From NCBI GenBank assembly GCA_900239685.1, contig OENT01000113.1, positions 124,001 through 188,000 of the forward strand: a stretch of DNA of 64,000 bases. The letters run 5' to 3'. The notes below the pieces were generated by a model. The model was not told the DNA's origin, ran no database searches, and worked only from the letters and a program-made list of their open reading frames with translations. The position numbers and the translations under genes are program-made. Below, piece by piece: positions 11,781 through 23,360 of the stretch; the stretch's first letter is position 1, and every line of letters starts with the position of its first letter. This stretch comes from Rotaria macrura. Its lineage: Eukaryota; Rotifera; Eurotatoria; Philodinida; Philodinidae.

Positions 11781-13472
11781 CAGTTGTTCTCCGTATAAAA
11801 CTTCTAAGTATACATCCAAGTATGACGAAAGAATCGTTTTCAATGTAATCATTGTTGTAACTGTAAGATTGTCTTTTTTTAAAGAAAATCAAGTCCAAAA
11901 CTACCACATGTCTACAGTCAATACATATATACTATGTAAAAGTTGTCTAGCAAGTACATTACGACGTTCACTAGTTGTTCTATTCTTCTCTCTTTTTAAT
12001 TCAATGTTAAATGCATTGTATTGACAATCCAATGTTTGCACACAACGTGCTTAACGTGAACGCATGATTGCGCCCCATTGCATATGTAAATAGAAAGATA
12101 TCGAACAGTCTGGTTCATCTCGTGCTTTATTTCGATTTTTTTCAAAACACACCATCCGAGGTTAGTCTCTTTATTTCTTTTTAATATAAAAGAAAACCAT
12201 TATTAGTATTTTGTGAACGTATTGCGATTAGAAAAAGAAAATGAATCTAGTTTTTTTCATCACTTACCATAGATGATGATTCAGTATGCATACGTCCAGA
12301 ATTTTGATTTGATAGCAATGATCCAGTTAGGTCGAATATTAACGAACTTCTTTCTTTTTTTTTATAAACGATGCAGTACACTCGGTGTATAGAAGACCTT
12401 TAGTGTTGATATTGATAGTCTATCGATAATAGTCATGCTTCACATTGATGAATGGTTGATGTTACAAGCTAACTTCGTTTACCAGCTAGAAAACCTCTTT
12501 TCATAGCTCGATTTCTGTAGATGGAGCTTGACTAGTGCAGATAATGATTAAGGTTACTTAGTTTACCCGAATGAATCGAAGATTGATTGGTGCTATTTTT
12601 CATTCAAACTGCCATAATGCTATTATTTCAGTATTCTTAAAATATAGATTTCTGATGCTGTAAAGTAGTTCATGAAGTCGAACATTTTACAGGGATCATT
12701 TACTAGTTTATATTTGATGCATTTCTTAATTGCCCATTGTTTTTATCCGATCCAGAAGCATGTGTCCAACCCATGTGAGCGAGACTATAGGATGGAATTT
12801 CGATGAAAAATTCACTTCATGGTTCGAATAGTCAGTTTTGGCTCACGAATATTCTTGCGGATTCTTTGACCTATACATTCTATCATGTAGGTCAGATATC
12901 GTATATTATGTGATATTGTAATAAATACTATGTTATTGGACATTATTAGTTGCATAGCAACTACTTTTCTTTTCAGTACAAATCAAAGTGAAGTGAAATA
13001 GTTTTTCAAAACATACTACAAAATATATGATTAATCTACATTATAGGAATCATATATCGAATGGAAGTTCAATTCATAATCGAATTGTTAAGTGATGGCA
13101 ATAAATGTCAAGAGAGTTTTAATTAAGAAAATAAAACATCACGTTGAATGAATTTGAAGTTACACTATAAAAGAAATCACGGATTATGTTTTCATCAAAA
13201 CTCATCACATTTGTACAATCATATTCGAAACGTAATTAGTTTAGTTTCAAAAATAAAATTATACAAATAAATATTCTTAATTTAATATACTATTTTACTG
13301 TTGAGATACGATTGTGAGAATGACGACACTAAATATATTTTCGCTGTCGATAAAATGGATTACGTAAATAGTCCGATATCTAACTATACTTGATAAGATT
13401 GAAAGCGTCGCATGCTTATTTTCATACATGAGCACAAATCATACACATATATATGAATAACTTTATTTCAGA
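11781..13472. other. Gene-free region upstream of an exon-like island
   Basis: No conserved protein. A possible non-coding exon end is seen at about 12170, where CCATCCGAG is followed by GTTAGT. It could be a 5' untranslated exon of the downstream sulfatase gene, but there is no direct support for that. Confidence 0.35.
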
Positions 13473-13587
13473 TTGCCACCTGTTGTACTTTCTAACTACT
13501 ATCAACCACGGCGACTTCCGGCTACTTATCTGACTTTTTACAGGTGCCTTACTCCAAGAAGCGACGGCGAATGCATCTGGAAAACCT
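13473..13587 (+). other. GC-richer exon-like island, coding status unclear
   Basis: The island is clearly GC-richer than its flanks. There is a good acceptor at 13460-13471 (CTTTATTTCAG) and a second one just before 13544 (TTTTTACAG). A donor (CCT followed by GTAAGC) lies at 13588. The 44-nt inner exon, 13544-13587, is open in all three frames, so the frame cannot be chosen. In the frame that is open across the whole island the end reads GECIWKTCK. It may be a 5' untranslated exon of the sulfatase gene, a small secreted-peptide exon, or neither. Confidence 0.3.
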
Positions 13588-14383
13588 GTAAGCAACATTC
13601 GAAATTGAAATTTATGGAATTTAGCTGAAGTTTGATCTGATTTACGTCTTGTACGTTTATCTAAACATATTCACGATTGAACTTATAATCTAAACTGATT
13701 CTCATCGATGTCCCATGTTTATGGATCTATGTCATAAATTTTCTTCAGAGCTTCTATCATTACTATTGACTTTTTTCTTGTATTATTTTTGATAATTTTC
13801 TTTGTGTTATCGTCAGTTTGCTTGATTTATTGATTGTAAATTCGAAAGTTTCGTTTCGATGTTACATCACGTGTAATTTTCTAAGCGTTGATATGAACGG
13901 AACTAAAACATTTAATTACTGCAAACTCACATATGAGAATTCCTATGTTGTATAGAAAATTACAGCAAAACTGAAATCTATTGTTTATCGAAGGAGAATC
14001 AAGCCATATTTTTCTTACTGTATTTGTTTTTCAAAACTCTTGAATGATGCTTTGTTTTTACAATAGTTTTCATGATCGTATATTCATGTTCATAAATATA
14101 CTCATGAAATATCAAAATTGACAAGAAATTTATCTTACTCAGTATTTAAAGATTTCTCTAAATCCAACACTTTTCTTTCGTATCTGAAAAACACAAATCT
14201 ATCATTGTATGACTTAGACCTGAGAAAAATTGGCAGCCTACGGTGAGATTAAGTCGGCTAGGGTTTCATGTTTTGCAGACATGATCAGAGTTCGAGCTTA
14301 CTCAAAGGTGATTTTATGGTTTACGAAATCAATGTAATTTCGACATAGACAAGCCATTTGTCTACTAATGTTTTAAGAAAAAT

Positions 14384-14968
14384 TAGGGGCGCAAAAAATC
14401 CTAAATGTACTTGGGATTTGTCACCAAATCTTTGAGGTTTGTGCTTGAATTTGGATTTTGTTTCTGGATTTGGGGTATGGTTCGAGTTAGGTTTCAAGAT
14501 GTGAATTTCGTCTAGATTTAAATCTTAGGGTTGTTGATATTGCTTTGTTCAGCTTAGATTTGAGATTCTGAATTGGTTATATGTTTGGCAATTTGAGATT
14601 CGGACTTGGCTTTGGGTTTGGATCTTGGATTTTAATTTGAACTTGGGATTTGTTTTCAATCTAAAATGAGTCCAAAATTTTTAGTCGTGCTACACTGAAA
14701 CTGAATCTCAATCCCAAATCCAAATCCTAACTAAATCCGAACCCGATTGATACAGACCGAATCCAAAATCCAAATCTATACCAAATGTAAATAATTTCAG
14801 ATGAATTTATAAGGTTTGCAATTCTTTTTTTCTCTTCTCAGACTTTACCTTACCAAGTCTCATCAGATTTCTGTAATATAAGATAAAGCCCAAACTCAAA
14901 TCTCAGTCGAAAACAAATCCAAATCTATTTTCACGAAAACCCAATGACTTGGATATTTTGCATCCGAA
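14384..14968. repeat. Word-iterating inverted region (GATTTGG on the left, CCAAATC on the right)
   Basis: The left half (about 14384-14690) is G/T-rich and repeats variants of TTGGGATTTG and GAATTTGGATTTTG. The right half (about 14690-14968) carries the complementary words such as CCCAAATCCAAATCC. The ends resemble each other in inverted orientation: GGGGCGCAAAAAATCC at the left and GGATATTTTGCATCC at the right. There is no coding frame. It looks like a larger member of the same design as the small elements at 21464 and 35826. Target-site duplication not found. Confidence 0.5.
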
Positions 14969-15826
14969 AGTAAAAAAATTCCTCCTGTTTTTATAAATTT
15001 GCGTATTAGAAGTTGCTCTTGATTCTTATTTGATTGTTCGTTTGTGAGAAAAATTCGATGGATTACATGTATAAATTTCTCATTAACGATTAGATCTCAT
15101 TCAAGAATAACTGAAAATGTATAAATATAGAAAATAAAAAAGCATTCTTCCACCACATACATCTTTTTATCAATTCGTCGCCAAGGTCAGATTACATTTC
15201 TGAAAATTGTAAGATTAAGAATAGTCGACATGAATGTTCTGTCCGATTCGTCTTTTCTCCATCATTTTGTGAACAAAACAAAACACAATTCTTATGCATA
15301 AATTTTATCGAAAAATATTACATCTATTTTTATGTAGACTTTGTGAAAATCAAAAACTAAGGACATAAATGGATAAATAAGTCAGACTCATTTGAACCTA
15401 TATTCGTAGTGAAAATGAGAAATACAGTTGTTGATAAAGAAAAACGAGAGCTTCTACATCAGTCTAACGAAACTGCAGAGATATTTTGAATAAAAGTTAG
15501 TCAACTAAGTCATTCAATACCATTGTTCAATAAAAGAATCGTTTTGATGTCTGCATTCAACTATATGTGACGTGATAAGCAAAATAAAATTTCATCTTTT
15601 ATCTGATCTTATTAATTGTACTCAATATTAAAAAGTCAGTCATTGATCTACTTCGGTATTTTTTTTGCACTTTCGATATATTGTGATAACAAACAAGAAC
15701 TGAGGTATGTCATTACTATACTGCTACTCTCTTCCACTATCTCAATATTATTCCAGTTGTTCAAGTAAATATACCGTATAGGTCACGACTGTGTGCGATG
15801 GGTACTTTTACAAACATGAGTTCCGA
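14969..15826. other. 5' flank of the sulfatase gene
   Basis: AT-rich and without a supported coding region. A possible untranslated exon begins at about 15756, after CAATATTATTCCAG. The frame leading into the sulfatase gene has a stop at 15779-15781, so coding cannot extend upstream of it without another splice. Confidence 0.4.
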
Positions 15827-18800
15827 ATGCATTGCTTTCAACAATATATATATGTAACCATTCTACAATATAATTTTGATTTTCTTCCTAATGTCAACAC
15901 TATCCTTTTTACTAGATTTTTAGGTCTCATTTTTTCAATGAGCTGTGTTGCTACAATTACAAATCGTGTATCAGTTTTTTGTTATTACATTAAAGCAATC
16001 AAATTCTCCATCGACACGATCTTCTGGATATGGTTGGCTCTCATGCCTGATTTTATAGTTCTCATTATTCTTTACATTTTATTATTTTGTGTTGGATATA
16101 AATATCCTCAATTCTATCAATATGGCCTCATCGTTGGCTTACTTTTAGGTGTATTTATTCTTATTGTTTCCTCGTGCAATATTCTCATGTTAAACGTAAC
16201 AGGTAGACGATCTTTCTAGATACTAGACTTCATCTCAATGGGATGTTTCCATTCGGATCATCTTTTCTAGAAATGACTACGTAGTAACATTCCTTACGAT
16301 GAGATCACTTTAAACAAATTGAATAAGATTGAAAAAAAAATCAAGCGATGGTTTACACGAATTCTCTAAGTTTAAGTCAGAGTCTGTTCTCTGTTCATAT
16401 TCGATGGAAATTTTCGATTCTTTATCGGGTCATCCTATTATGTAGATTGATATGAGAACTATTTTTTTATTTATTTTCTTGAGATGAAATCTCGCAAGTA
16501 CCTTCATAGTTGTTTTGTTATTTGTTTCATACTGCGTGTTTTTTTCGAACAACTCAACAATGTATGCATCCTACTTTGTCTTATAAAGAAAGACTTCATA
16601 TGTATGAGAGTCATCTTCATGCCATTCTAATTCATGAATGAAGCACAATGCTGAAAAGATCAGGATTTCGAGCGCGTTCGTGTCCTTATAGTAGAGATTA
16701 AAGAATCTACGGACAGTCGAATATGCTAGCAGGCGAACACAGTCACTCGAACAGATCATACCTCATCCTTTCCATCAAAATTATACTTTGAAATAGGTGA
16801 ATCAAACTTTACTTTACATCGTTTTCTTGAATAAAATTAGTTCTGCATTTCTCATTATGTTTGTTTAATGGTAGACACAATAAATTAAGTTCACTCTTTG
16901 GATAAAATATAGGTCGGAACATGGAATGGAATATTGTCTTCGAGGTTGACATCGCAGAAACATATAGTTTATACTTGCCACAAATTTCATCTTTTCTATC
17001 GCTCTTGATATCGTACTTTCTTCTTGGCACTGTAATTTGGTTCAGTGCAAGTCATTATGCTCAGCAATACAATATTCTACTATTTTTTCAATCGACGATA
17101 CTGAAAATTATCGTTGTATGTTCTATTATTACGTATATGGTGACTATTTTCATCTCCCAAATACCAGAATCATTTTCTGATCTATCATCAAACATGATAT
17201 TCATTTTTTTTCCTAAAATGGTCGCTCATTACTGGAAAACAATATTTGTTGTGCCGTTTCAAATAGAAGAAGCTGCTTTGAATTGTGTATCCCAGTTGAT
17301 GCGTGCACCGACGGTTAATATTAATCGTCCTTTGGTTACATTGAAAAAACCTATTAACCATATTTTCATCATTATTCTCGAATCGATTCGCGCTGACTCT
17401 CTACCATTGAACAAAAGTTTGGCTGAAGCCGTAGAATCCCAATTCGCATCGGGTGCGAGTGCTGCCACTGTCACACCATTTCTTAACTCACTTTGGAAGC
17501 ATTCTATACGTACGACTGCAACAACCACAGCTTCATTTACACTCAAGAGTCTTCTCAGCATTTACTGTGGTATCTATCCTGTCAATGTCAACTTTCTGAG
17601 AGAAGCATATCCAGAAAATACATTCTATGAAAAGTGTTTACCTGAACTACTTCGAGAAATTTTTGGAACAACGAACAACACGTCAGCTTTTCGATCGGCT
17701 TTCTTCACAGCAGCACGTGATGATTTCGATCGTCAACGAGACTTATTTAACAAAATTCAATTCGATACTGTTAAGAACGGTTTCGATATTTATACACAAG
17801 CTGGAGTACTTCCTGATGTTGGTATGTTCGGTCCAGCTGATTCATATATCTTACCTCTCATGTGGCCATGGATTGATGAAAATTTATTAGAAAAGAAAAC
17901 ACGTAATACAATGATGAGTCTATTAATTACCGGAACACATGAGCCATTTACGATACCATCTGAGCAAGCATCGTCATATGATAACTTATACATTGAAAAT
18001 TCATACGTGAATGGATACCTTAATGCCTTGCGTTTAGCAGATGATTTCATCAAAGAAATTATCAATGGTTTTAAAGCACGTAAATTATACGATAAAACAC
18101 TATTCGTTATAGCAAGTGATCACGGTTATGTATTTAGAGACTATGGAAGAGAAACGCTCGGATTACTTAGTACTCCTCTTGAATCTGCCATTTCAGTACC
18201 TCTCATGTTTCACAATCCTTATCTTAAAGCTAAAGAGATTCGCGGTCAATTTTCTAACATGGATATACTGCCGACTATTGTAGATGTTTTATTATCATCA
18301 ATGAAAACTCATCAGAAATCAACCAATCGATTATTATCTGTCTCTGCCGATAAGTTACAATCCATATTATCTAGATATGAAGGAACATCTATTTTGCGAA
18401 TGCCTATCAAACAACAGCCTGTTCGATACACGTTTCATTTAGCAAATCCCGGCAATTCTTATATTATTGTTAAACAATATCCAAAGAAGCTTACATACGA
18501 TATTGCCAAGGATCAAGTACATGTATATCATCTTGGACACGATCCACGTGAATTAGTTGATTTAATCGCTCTTGATGGTAGTGATCTAACTTCTATTCCA
18601 CCATGGATTGATGCCGATTGGGAAAAACGTGTAATACGAACATGGAAGGATCGTTGGACCAACAATAAAAGAAATACTCTTGTTTATCGCAAACTTGTAT
18701 GCAAAAATGCAAGCTTTCCGGTAAAATCAGAGCAACTATCTTCGATTAATAGCAAGGTAAAGTTGGAGGATATATTAGATTGGGCTGATTTAGCCTTGGA

Positions 18801-18885
18801 ACTGGCTCGTTTGTGGAAAAATATTGTGCAACAGCGCTATCATTTCGTCAGCAAACCATACAGATCGGATTCTACCACTAGATAG
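15827..18885 (+). CDS. Polytopic membrane sulfatase-family protein, LTA synthase-like
   Basis: Two exons, 15827-16202 and 16913-18885, join in frame (782 aa); the junction codon GGT is split G/GT, with a donor at 16203 and acceptor TATAG at 16912. The start is the first in-frame ATG and is not certain. About five hydrophobic segments come first, three in exon 1 (for example WLALMPDFIVLIILYILLF and LIVGLLLGVFILIV) and two early in exon 2. An alkaline-phosphatase/sulfatase fold follows. I see I-I-I-L-E-S-I-R-A-D-S at the first metal-site strand (E about 282) and SFTLKSLLSIYCGIYP, whose Thr (about 335) is in the position of the nucleophile of LTA-synthase and phosphoethanolamine-transferase enzymes. 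LITGTHEPF and IASDHGY follow (D about 528, H about 529, second metal site). Five helices plus this fold is the layout of bacterial LTA synthases; related sulfatases also occur in fungi. By family it should transfer or hydrolyse a phospho- or sulfo-group outside the membrane. The substrate cannot be inferred. It is a candidate horizontally acquired gene. Confidence 0.8.
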
Positions 18886-20654
18886 AAACTTTGTTCACTG
18901 AGAAATGTGCTCGTTTTTTTATATAAAACTTAGTTTCAATACAAATACTTTTAGCGGTCATTAATACAGCACTGAAAAAATCGGCATCAACTATAAAACA
19001 GTATATAGGATTGTTTCTTTCTCACAGATATTCCTCACGTTTCGATGATTAGTTGATGAGAAAAGTTGTGAACGATAAATTGATTAGATGTAATTAAAGA
19101 AAAAATCTTATTCTTTTAGCTATAAAAATAAAGTAAGTACAACTAGAAAATAGGAATGTATGTGTACATCAATCTAAAGATTATGCATAAAAAAATATTC
19201 TAGATCAGTTATATTTTCCCATGTACTTTGAGTAGATGGTGTGAATATATCGTATCAGGATTTCCACTTAGTATCGATCGTGAAACAGAGAATAAGCCGT
19301 TTGCAATCTGCTTAAAAATTATCATCCATTATCATTTATTAAGCGAAGTGTCAGACAATAGAAACTGGATCTTCTACGATCTTGAATAAAATTCATTTCG
19401 ATAAATGGCTATCATTCGTTGAGAATCGATGTAAACAAAGAGCCATTCTAAAAATAATTCGATTTTTTAACTAGTTGTGTTGATATAAAAACTCAATCGA
19501 AATACAATCTGATAAATAAGAGATGATAAATCATTAGATCATAAGTATAAAAAATAGGACTTATTGCAGTAATAGAGTTGATTGTTAATTCTCAATTGTT
19601 CACTAGAGATTATTACGGAGCGCTCTGAACGTGAAAACAGCAGAATTGGATTATTTTCAATATAATTTTGTTACGATATTTTCTAATATTGATTCGAATG
19701 ACTATGACTTTTCAATTACTATCTATTCTTATTTAATTTCGATGAATAGATCTTATTGATTTTTCACTTTATACAAAGTAGATGATTTTGAAGTGATATT
19801 TGTATAAATTTACGGATGTCCTCAGTGGACATCTGATTTAGGTGATTTCATAATATTCTATGCATACAGGAGAACGCAGATTCAATTTAATGAGTCAAAC
19901 TGTTGTATAGGAATAGATAATATTTATCGAAATATGGCAGCGTCTGGCTCTTTGTCAAGAGTAGGAAAATCATTCATTAGCAAGTGGTTTTCTCTCGAAC
20001 TACAATAACATGAGAAAACCTAGCCAGTTTAATGAGTGGGATCCAAGACAATAATTACATTAGAATCCACATCCACATCGTCAAGAAACTATTGAGAGCT
20101 AAATCTTTTGATTCCAATCGAAGGAAGATACACCAATTGATCTGTCAAATCTAATAATTAAACGAAGTTCGCTAGATAAATGTAGCAAAAGGTATATATC
20201 TAATATAGTTGCAATTCAAGTTCCTTTTCTTAAGAGTTCTATCATTTGCGAAAGAAGAGTTTCAATTTTTATCTTAAATCTCACCAGTTACCTTTCTAGA
20301 TTGATCTGAGAGATTCCTCCAACGGGCTGTCTTAGTAAAATACGTGGAGTTTTTTTTAATAGTCTATTGTGTGCGTGCTGTTCATTTCATCTTTGGATAG
20401 GTTACGATTACATTAATTTGTTCAGAATCCAGCGTGCTTGTCTTTGTGATATGTGAAAAAAAGTTTGAGATACTTGAACACAGGCATATCAATACAAAAG
20501 TAGGTAAAAACAATCAAAGTTTATTTTAGATTACTTCAAATGTTTTTCTAGTCTACGAGAAGAGGATGATTCGATGGTAACTTATTTTAGCGATGTCTAC
20601 GCTAGTTGAACATTTCTCATAGCCATACTATATTTTTGAATAGAAACATATAAT
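18886..20654. other. Gene-free spacer
   Basis: AT-rich sequence between the sulfatase gene and the pseudogene. No conserved frame, RNA gene or clear repeat is visible on either strand. Confidence 0.5.
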
Positions 20655-23360
20655 ATTGCAAAATCATGATATATCTCAGCTGAACTCGGATGTATTTTTA
20701 GTTGTTTATTTTCATATATCTTTATTGCTTTTTGAAAATATTTTAAATCCCTTGAATAATCTGTCATTTCTCTATAACTTTCTCCAATGCTCCTTTATGA
20801 TGTTGCATAATCCAAAGAATTGCAGCGAACATGTTCGAGAATGTCTAATATTTTTCGATGAAACGGCAGTGCCATGCTATAATCGTTAATTAGTCCGTGA
20901 ACATTGCTAATACGTATTAGTACAGGTAGTAGCCCGATAGGAAGGTCTTTCAAGCAGTATCAATTGATGTATGGTAAGACATCTTTGAACATACTTGACT
21001 GCCATGGAGTAATCTTTCATACATCCATAGATTCTTTCTAACACATCGTCTGTATTACTGAAAGTTGAATTATTCTCTTGACACAGTTCATACTGAATTT
21101 GAAGTACATTATGAGGAACCTTGAGAGCCGTTGGATAGTCACCCATCCGTTCATAAAGCCACTGCAAAACTTAGGTGACTATCAACCATAGCTAGATGAT
21201 TTGGTAGTAGAGCTATGTCGTAGATTTTATGCAATTTTTCTATTAGTCCAAGTGCTTCGGTGCAGAGTCTCAAATTGCAGTATGCTCTACCGATGCTCAC
21301 GTGGGAAGAAGCTAAGAATGGATGATTTCGGGGTAGAACTCTTTCTCTTATTTTTAGTTCTTCTTCGTAAAATTGAAGTGATTTTAATTACATAATTACC
21401 CATGTTGCTATAAACTTTCCCTACATTACCGTAGGAAAAAGCTAATGAAGGATAGTTCATAGGCAGGGGGGAAAAACAGATTCCGGATCCACGAGGATCC
21501 ATGGGGATCCACCAGGATCCATGGGGATCCATGGGGATCCATGGGGATCCATGGGGATCCACCAGGATCCACCAGGAGCTCCGGATCCGAGGATCTGCTT
21601 TTTCCCCCTGGGAAGAAGCCAAGTTGGAATAATTTATCGGTAGTGATTTTACTAATATTCTATAAGATTTATTGAAGCATTTCAGTGCTTCTAAGTAGCT
21701 ACTCGTTGCTTTATTCCCTTTACCGATATGATTGTACGAAATAGCTAAATCAAAATGATTAGGTGGTAGAATCTTTTTGTAGATTGTATGAGCTCTTTCG
21801 TCAAAAATTCGAGCACTCTAAACTAGTTACTCATGTCGTTATATGCTAGATCGATGTTGTTGTAGGAAATAGCCGAGAATAGATCATTTCTTAGTAGATG
21901 TTTCCGGTTGATATCAACTGATTTCATGTTAAATGAATCTGACTCTTCGAATTCTCCTTAGATACGTTTTAGTTGTCTAAGTTGATGATAAATATGCGCT
22001 CTATCAATATCACGTCAAGTATTCTTGAGTATTTCATTGTAAATTTCTTCAGCTTGATGGAATCGACCCAATTGAAGCATTGATTTAACCATTCTATACC
22101 ATCCGTTACAGTAGATCTCTTCTCGCATGCGATAACTGAGAGCAGTTAAGTGAAGATCATTTTATCAGTAAGAGTCAGCTGTATTTCACACAATCGGCTT
22201 CCATTCACCATCTGTTTGATTTTTCCGATACGAAAGACAGTGTGCATGGAAATAGAATTTCTTGTTCTTGATTGAAAGAAGTCACTTTCTTGGTGATAAA
22301 GAATGCAGTAGATGAGAACAGCCATATCAATATACATTTCGAACAGAATACCTACCATATCGTTGACTGCCGAAGTATTTTTGGCAAACATAGGAGAAAC
22401 CTCGTGATCTTCACTGGTAGAAAAAAAGTTATTTGAAGATATTGAACCATTTTTAGTGTTACGAAGTTGCTCAAAGTCGATATTTGATAATCCTTGTGCC
22501 TGATTAACAACAATCTGCTGTCTAGAACAATTTGTGAATTGCTTTTTGTGTAATTCTTCAATATGACAATGGAAATAACAAATCAAGAAATCCATTTTCA
22601 TCATTATTACAGGTTTCAGTGTTTGAAGAGACCAGTTTAATATCTCGAAGAAGAAACTCTCACGAAAGTGTACCACCGAATCCATGATTCGTAGCAATAA
22701 CCACGTTAAATTTCATTGACGAGGTTAAAGGTAGACGTATTTTCGATGCTGTTGTTACTCCAAAATTGAACGAAATCATTAATGGTTTTTTCACTATGAT
22801 CGATTTGAAAGAGTGTTTTGTTAGATATTCGGGTATACATAAATGAAGGATGTACTTAATCCAGCCTTCGACTGAAATCTTCTTCACTGATGTCGATGAA
22901 ACTCACTGAAATATTATATTGATTATACTGTTTGATGACTAACTTCAGCGGTTCACACAGGGGTGCAATTATCATGTATACACCCTTGACTTTGTTCCCA
23001 TGCTCGCTGAAGCCTGCATTTTCGGTTTCGTTTTCATAAAATACATAAATACTATCAACATGAGGCATATCATGAACGAGGGACACTACCTTTTGCCACT
23101 CAGTACATCCAAAAATGAGAAATACTTATTTTTCATCGGCTTCTCTAAGAAAACGAAGACACTCATCGAGTTGAATGACGGTATGACTTTCGTTCAACAG
23201 AACTTTCAATTTTGCTAAATCCTTTTGAAAGCCATTGTTTCTGCAGTCTATATCGTCATCTATCTATATCAGGATTAAATTTCTACCATTGGTCTTCTCG
23301 AACAACTGCTATCCTTCGGTATTGATTCTTGTCTTTTCGAAATGCCTGATGATGATATAG
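20655..23360 (-). pseudogene. Decayed ADP-ribosyltransferase (ART) plus TPR-repeat gene
   Basis: Read on the minus strand, homology runs from about 23360 to 20655. Segments in order: LDECLRFLREADEK, then an in-frame stop (23126-23128); LVHDMPHVDSIYVF; a further stop (22856-22858); SFMYTRISNKTLF; the ART core (about 22697-22146); then TPR units such as LPPNHFDLAISYNHIGKGN and LPMNYPSLAFSYGNVGKVY. Intact relatives are NAD-arginine ADP-ribosyltransferases followed by kinesin-light-chain-type TPRs. In the core the FFSTS motif and SMHTVFRIG survive. The Arg before the QGLS motif is lost (NQAQGLS), and the acidic E-x-E stretch has become SRTRNSI, so two of the three R-S-E active-site elements are gone. 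Several frameshifts separate the TPR fragments, and a 147-bp element sits among them (21464-21610). The gene is clearly dead. I recall the family as greatly expanded in bdelloid rotifers. Confidence 0.8.
21464..21610. mobile_element. Small terminal-inverted-repeat element filled with a 10-bp repeat
   Basis: The ends read CAGGGGGGAAAAACAGATTC and, in reverse complement, CAGGGGGAAAAAGCAGATCC, so they form an imperfect terminal inverted repeat of about 25 bp. Between them lie about nine copies of GGATCC followed by four bases (ATGG, ACCA or ACGA), with exact 10-bp spacing. It is inserted in the TPR part of the decayed ART gene. About 30 residues of TPR sequence are missing at the junction and the flanks show no 8-bp duplication, so the insertion was followed or accompanied by a deletion. 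The CAGGGG ends resemble hAT-superfamily termini. There is no coding capacity of its own. Confidence 0.7.

Noticed and set aside
11373..12024. Two mirrored open frames on opposite strands with near-identical peptides
   Set aside because: They are the two arms of one palindrome read from each side. Identity comes from DNA symmetry, and composition and lack of domains argue against a gene.
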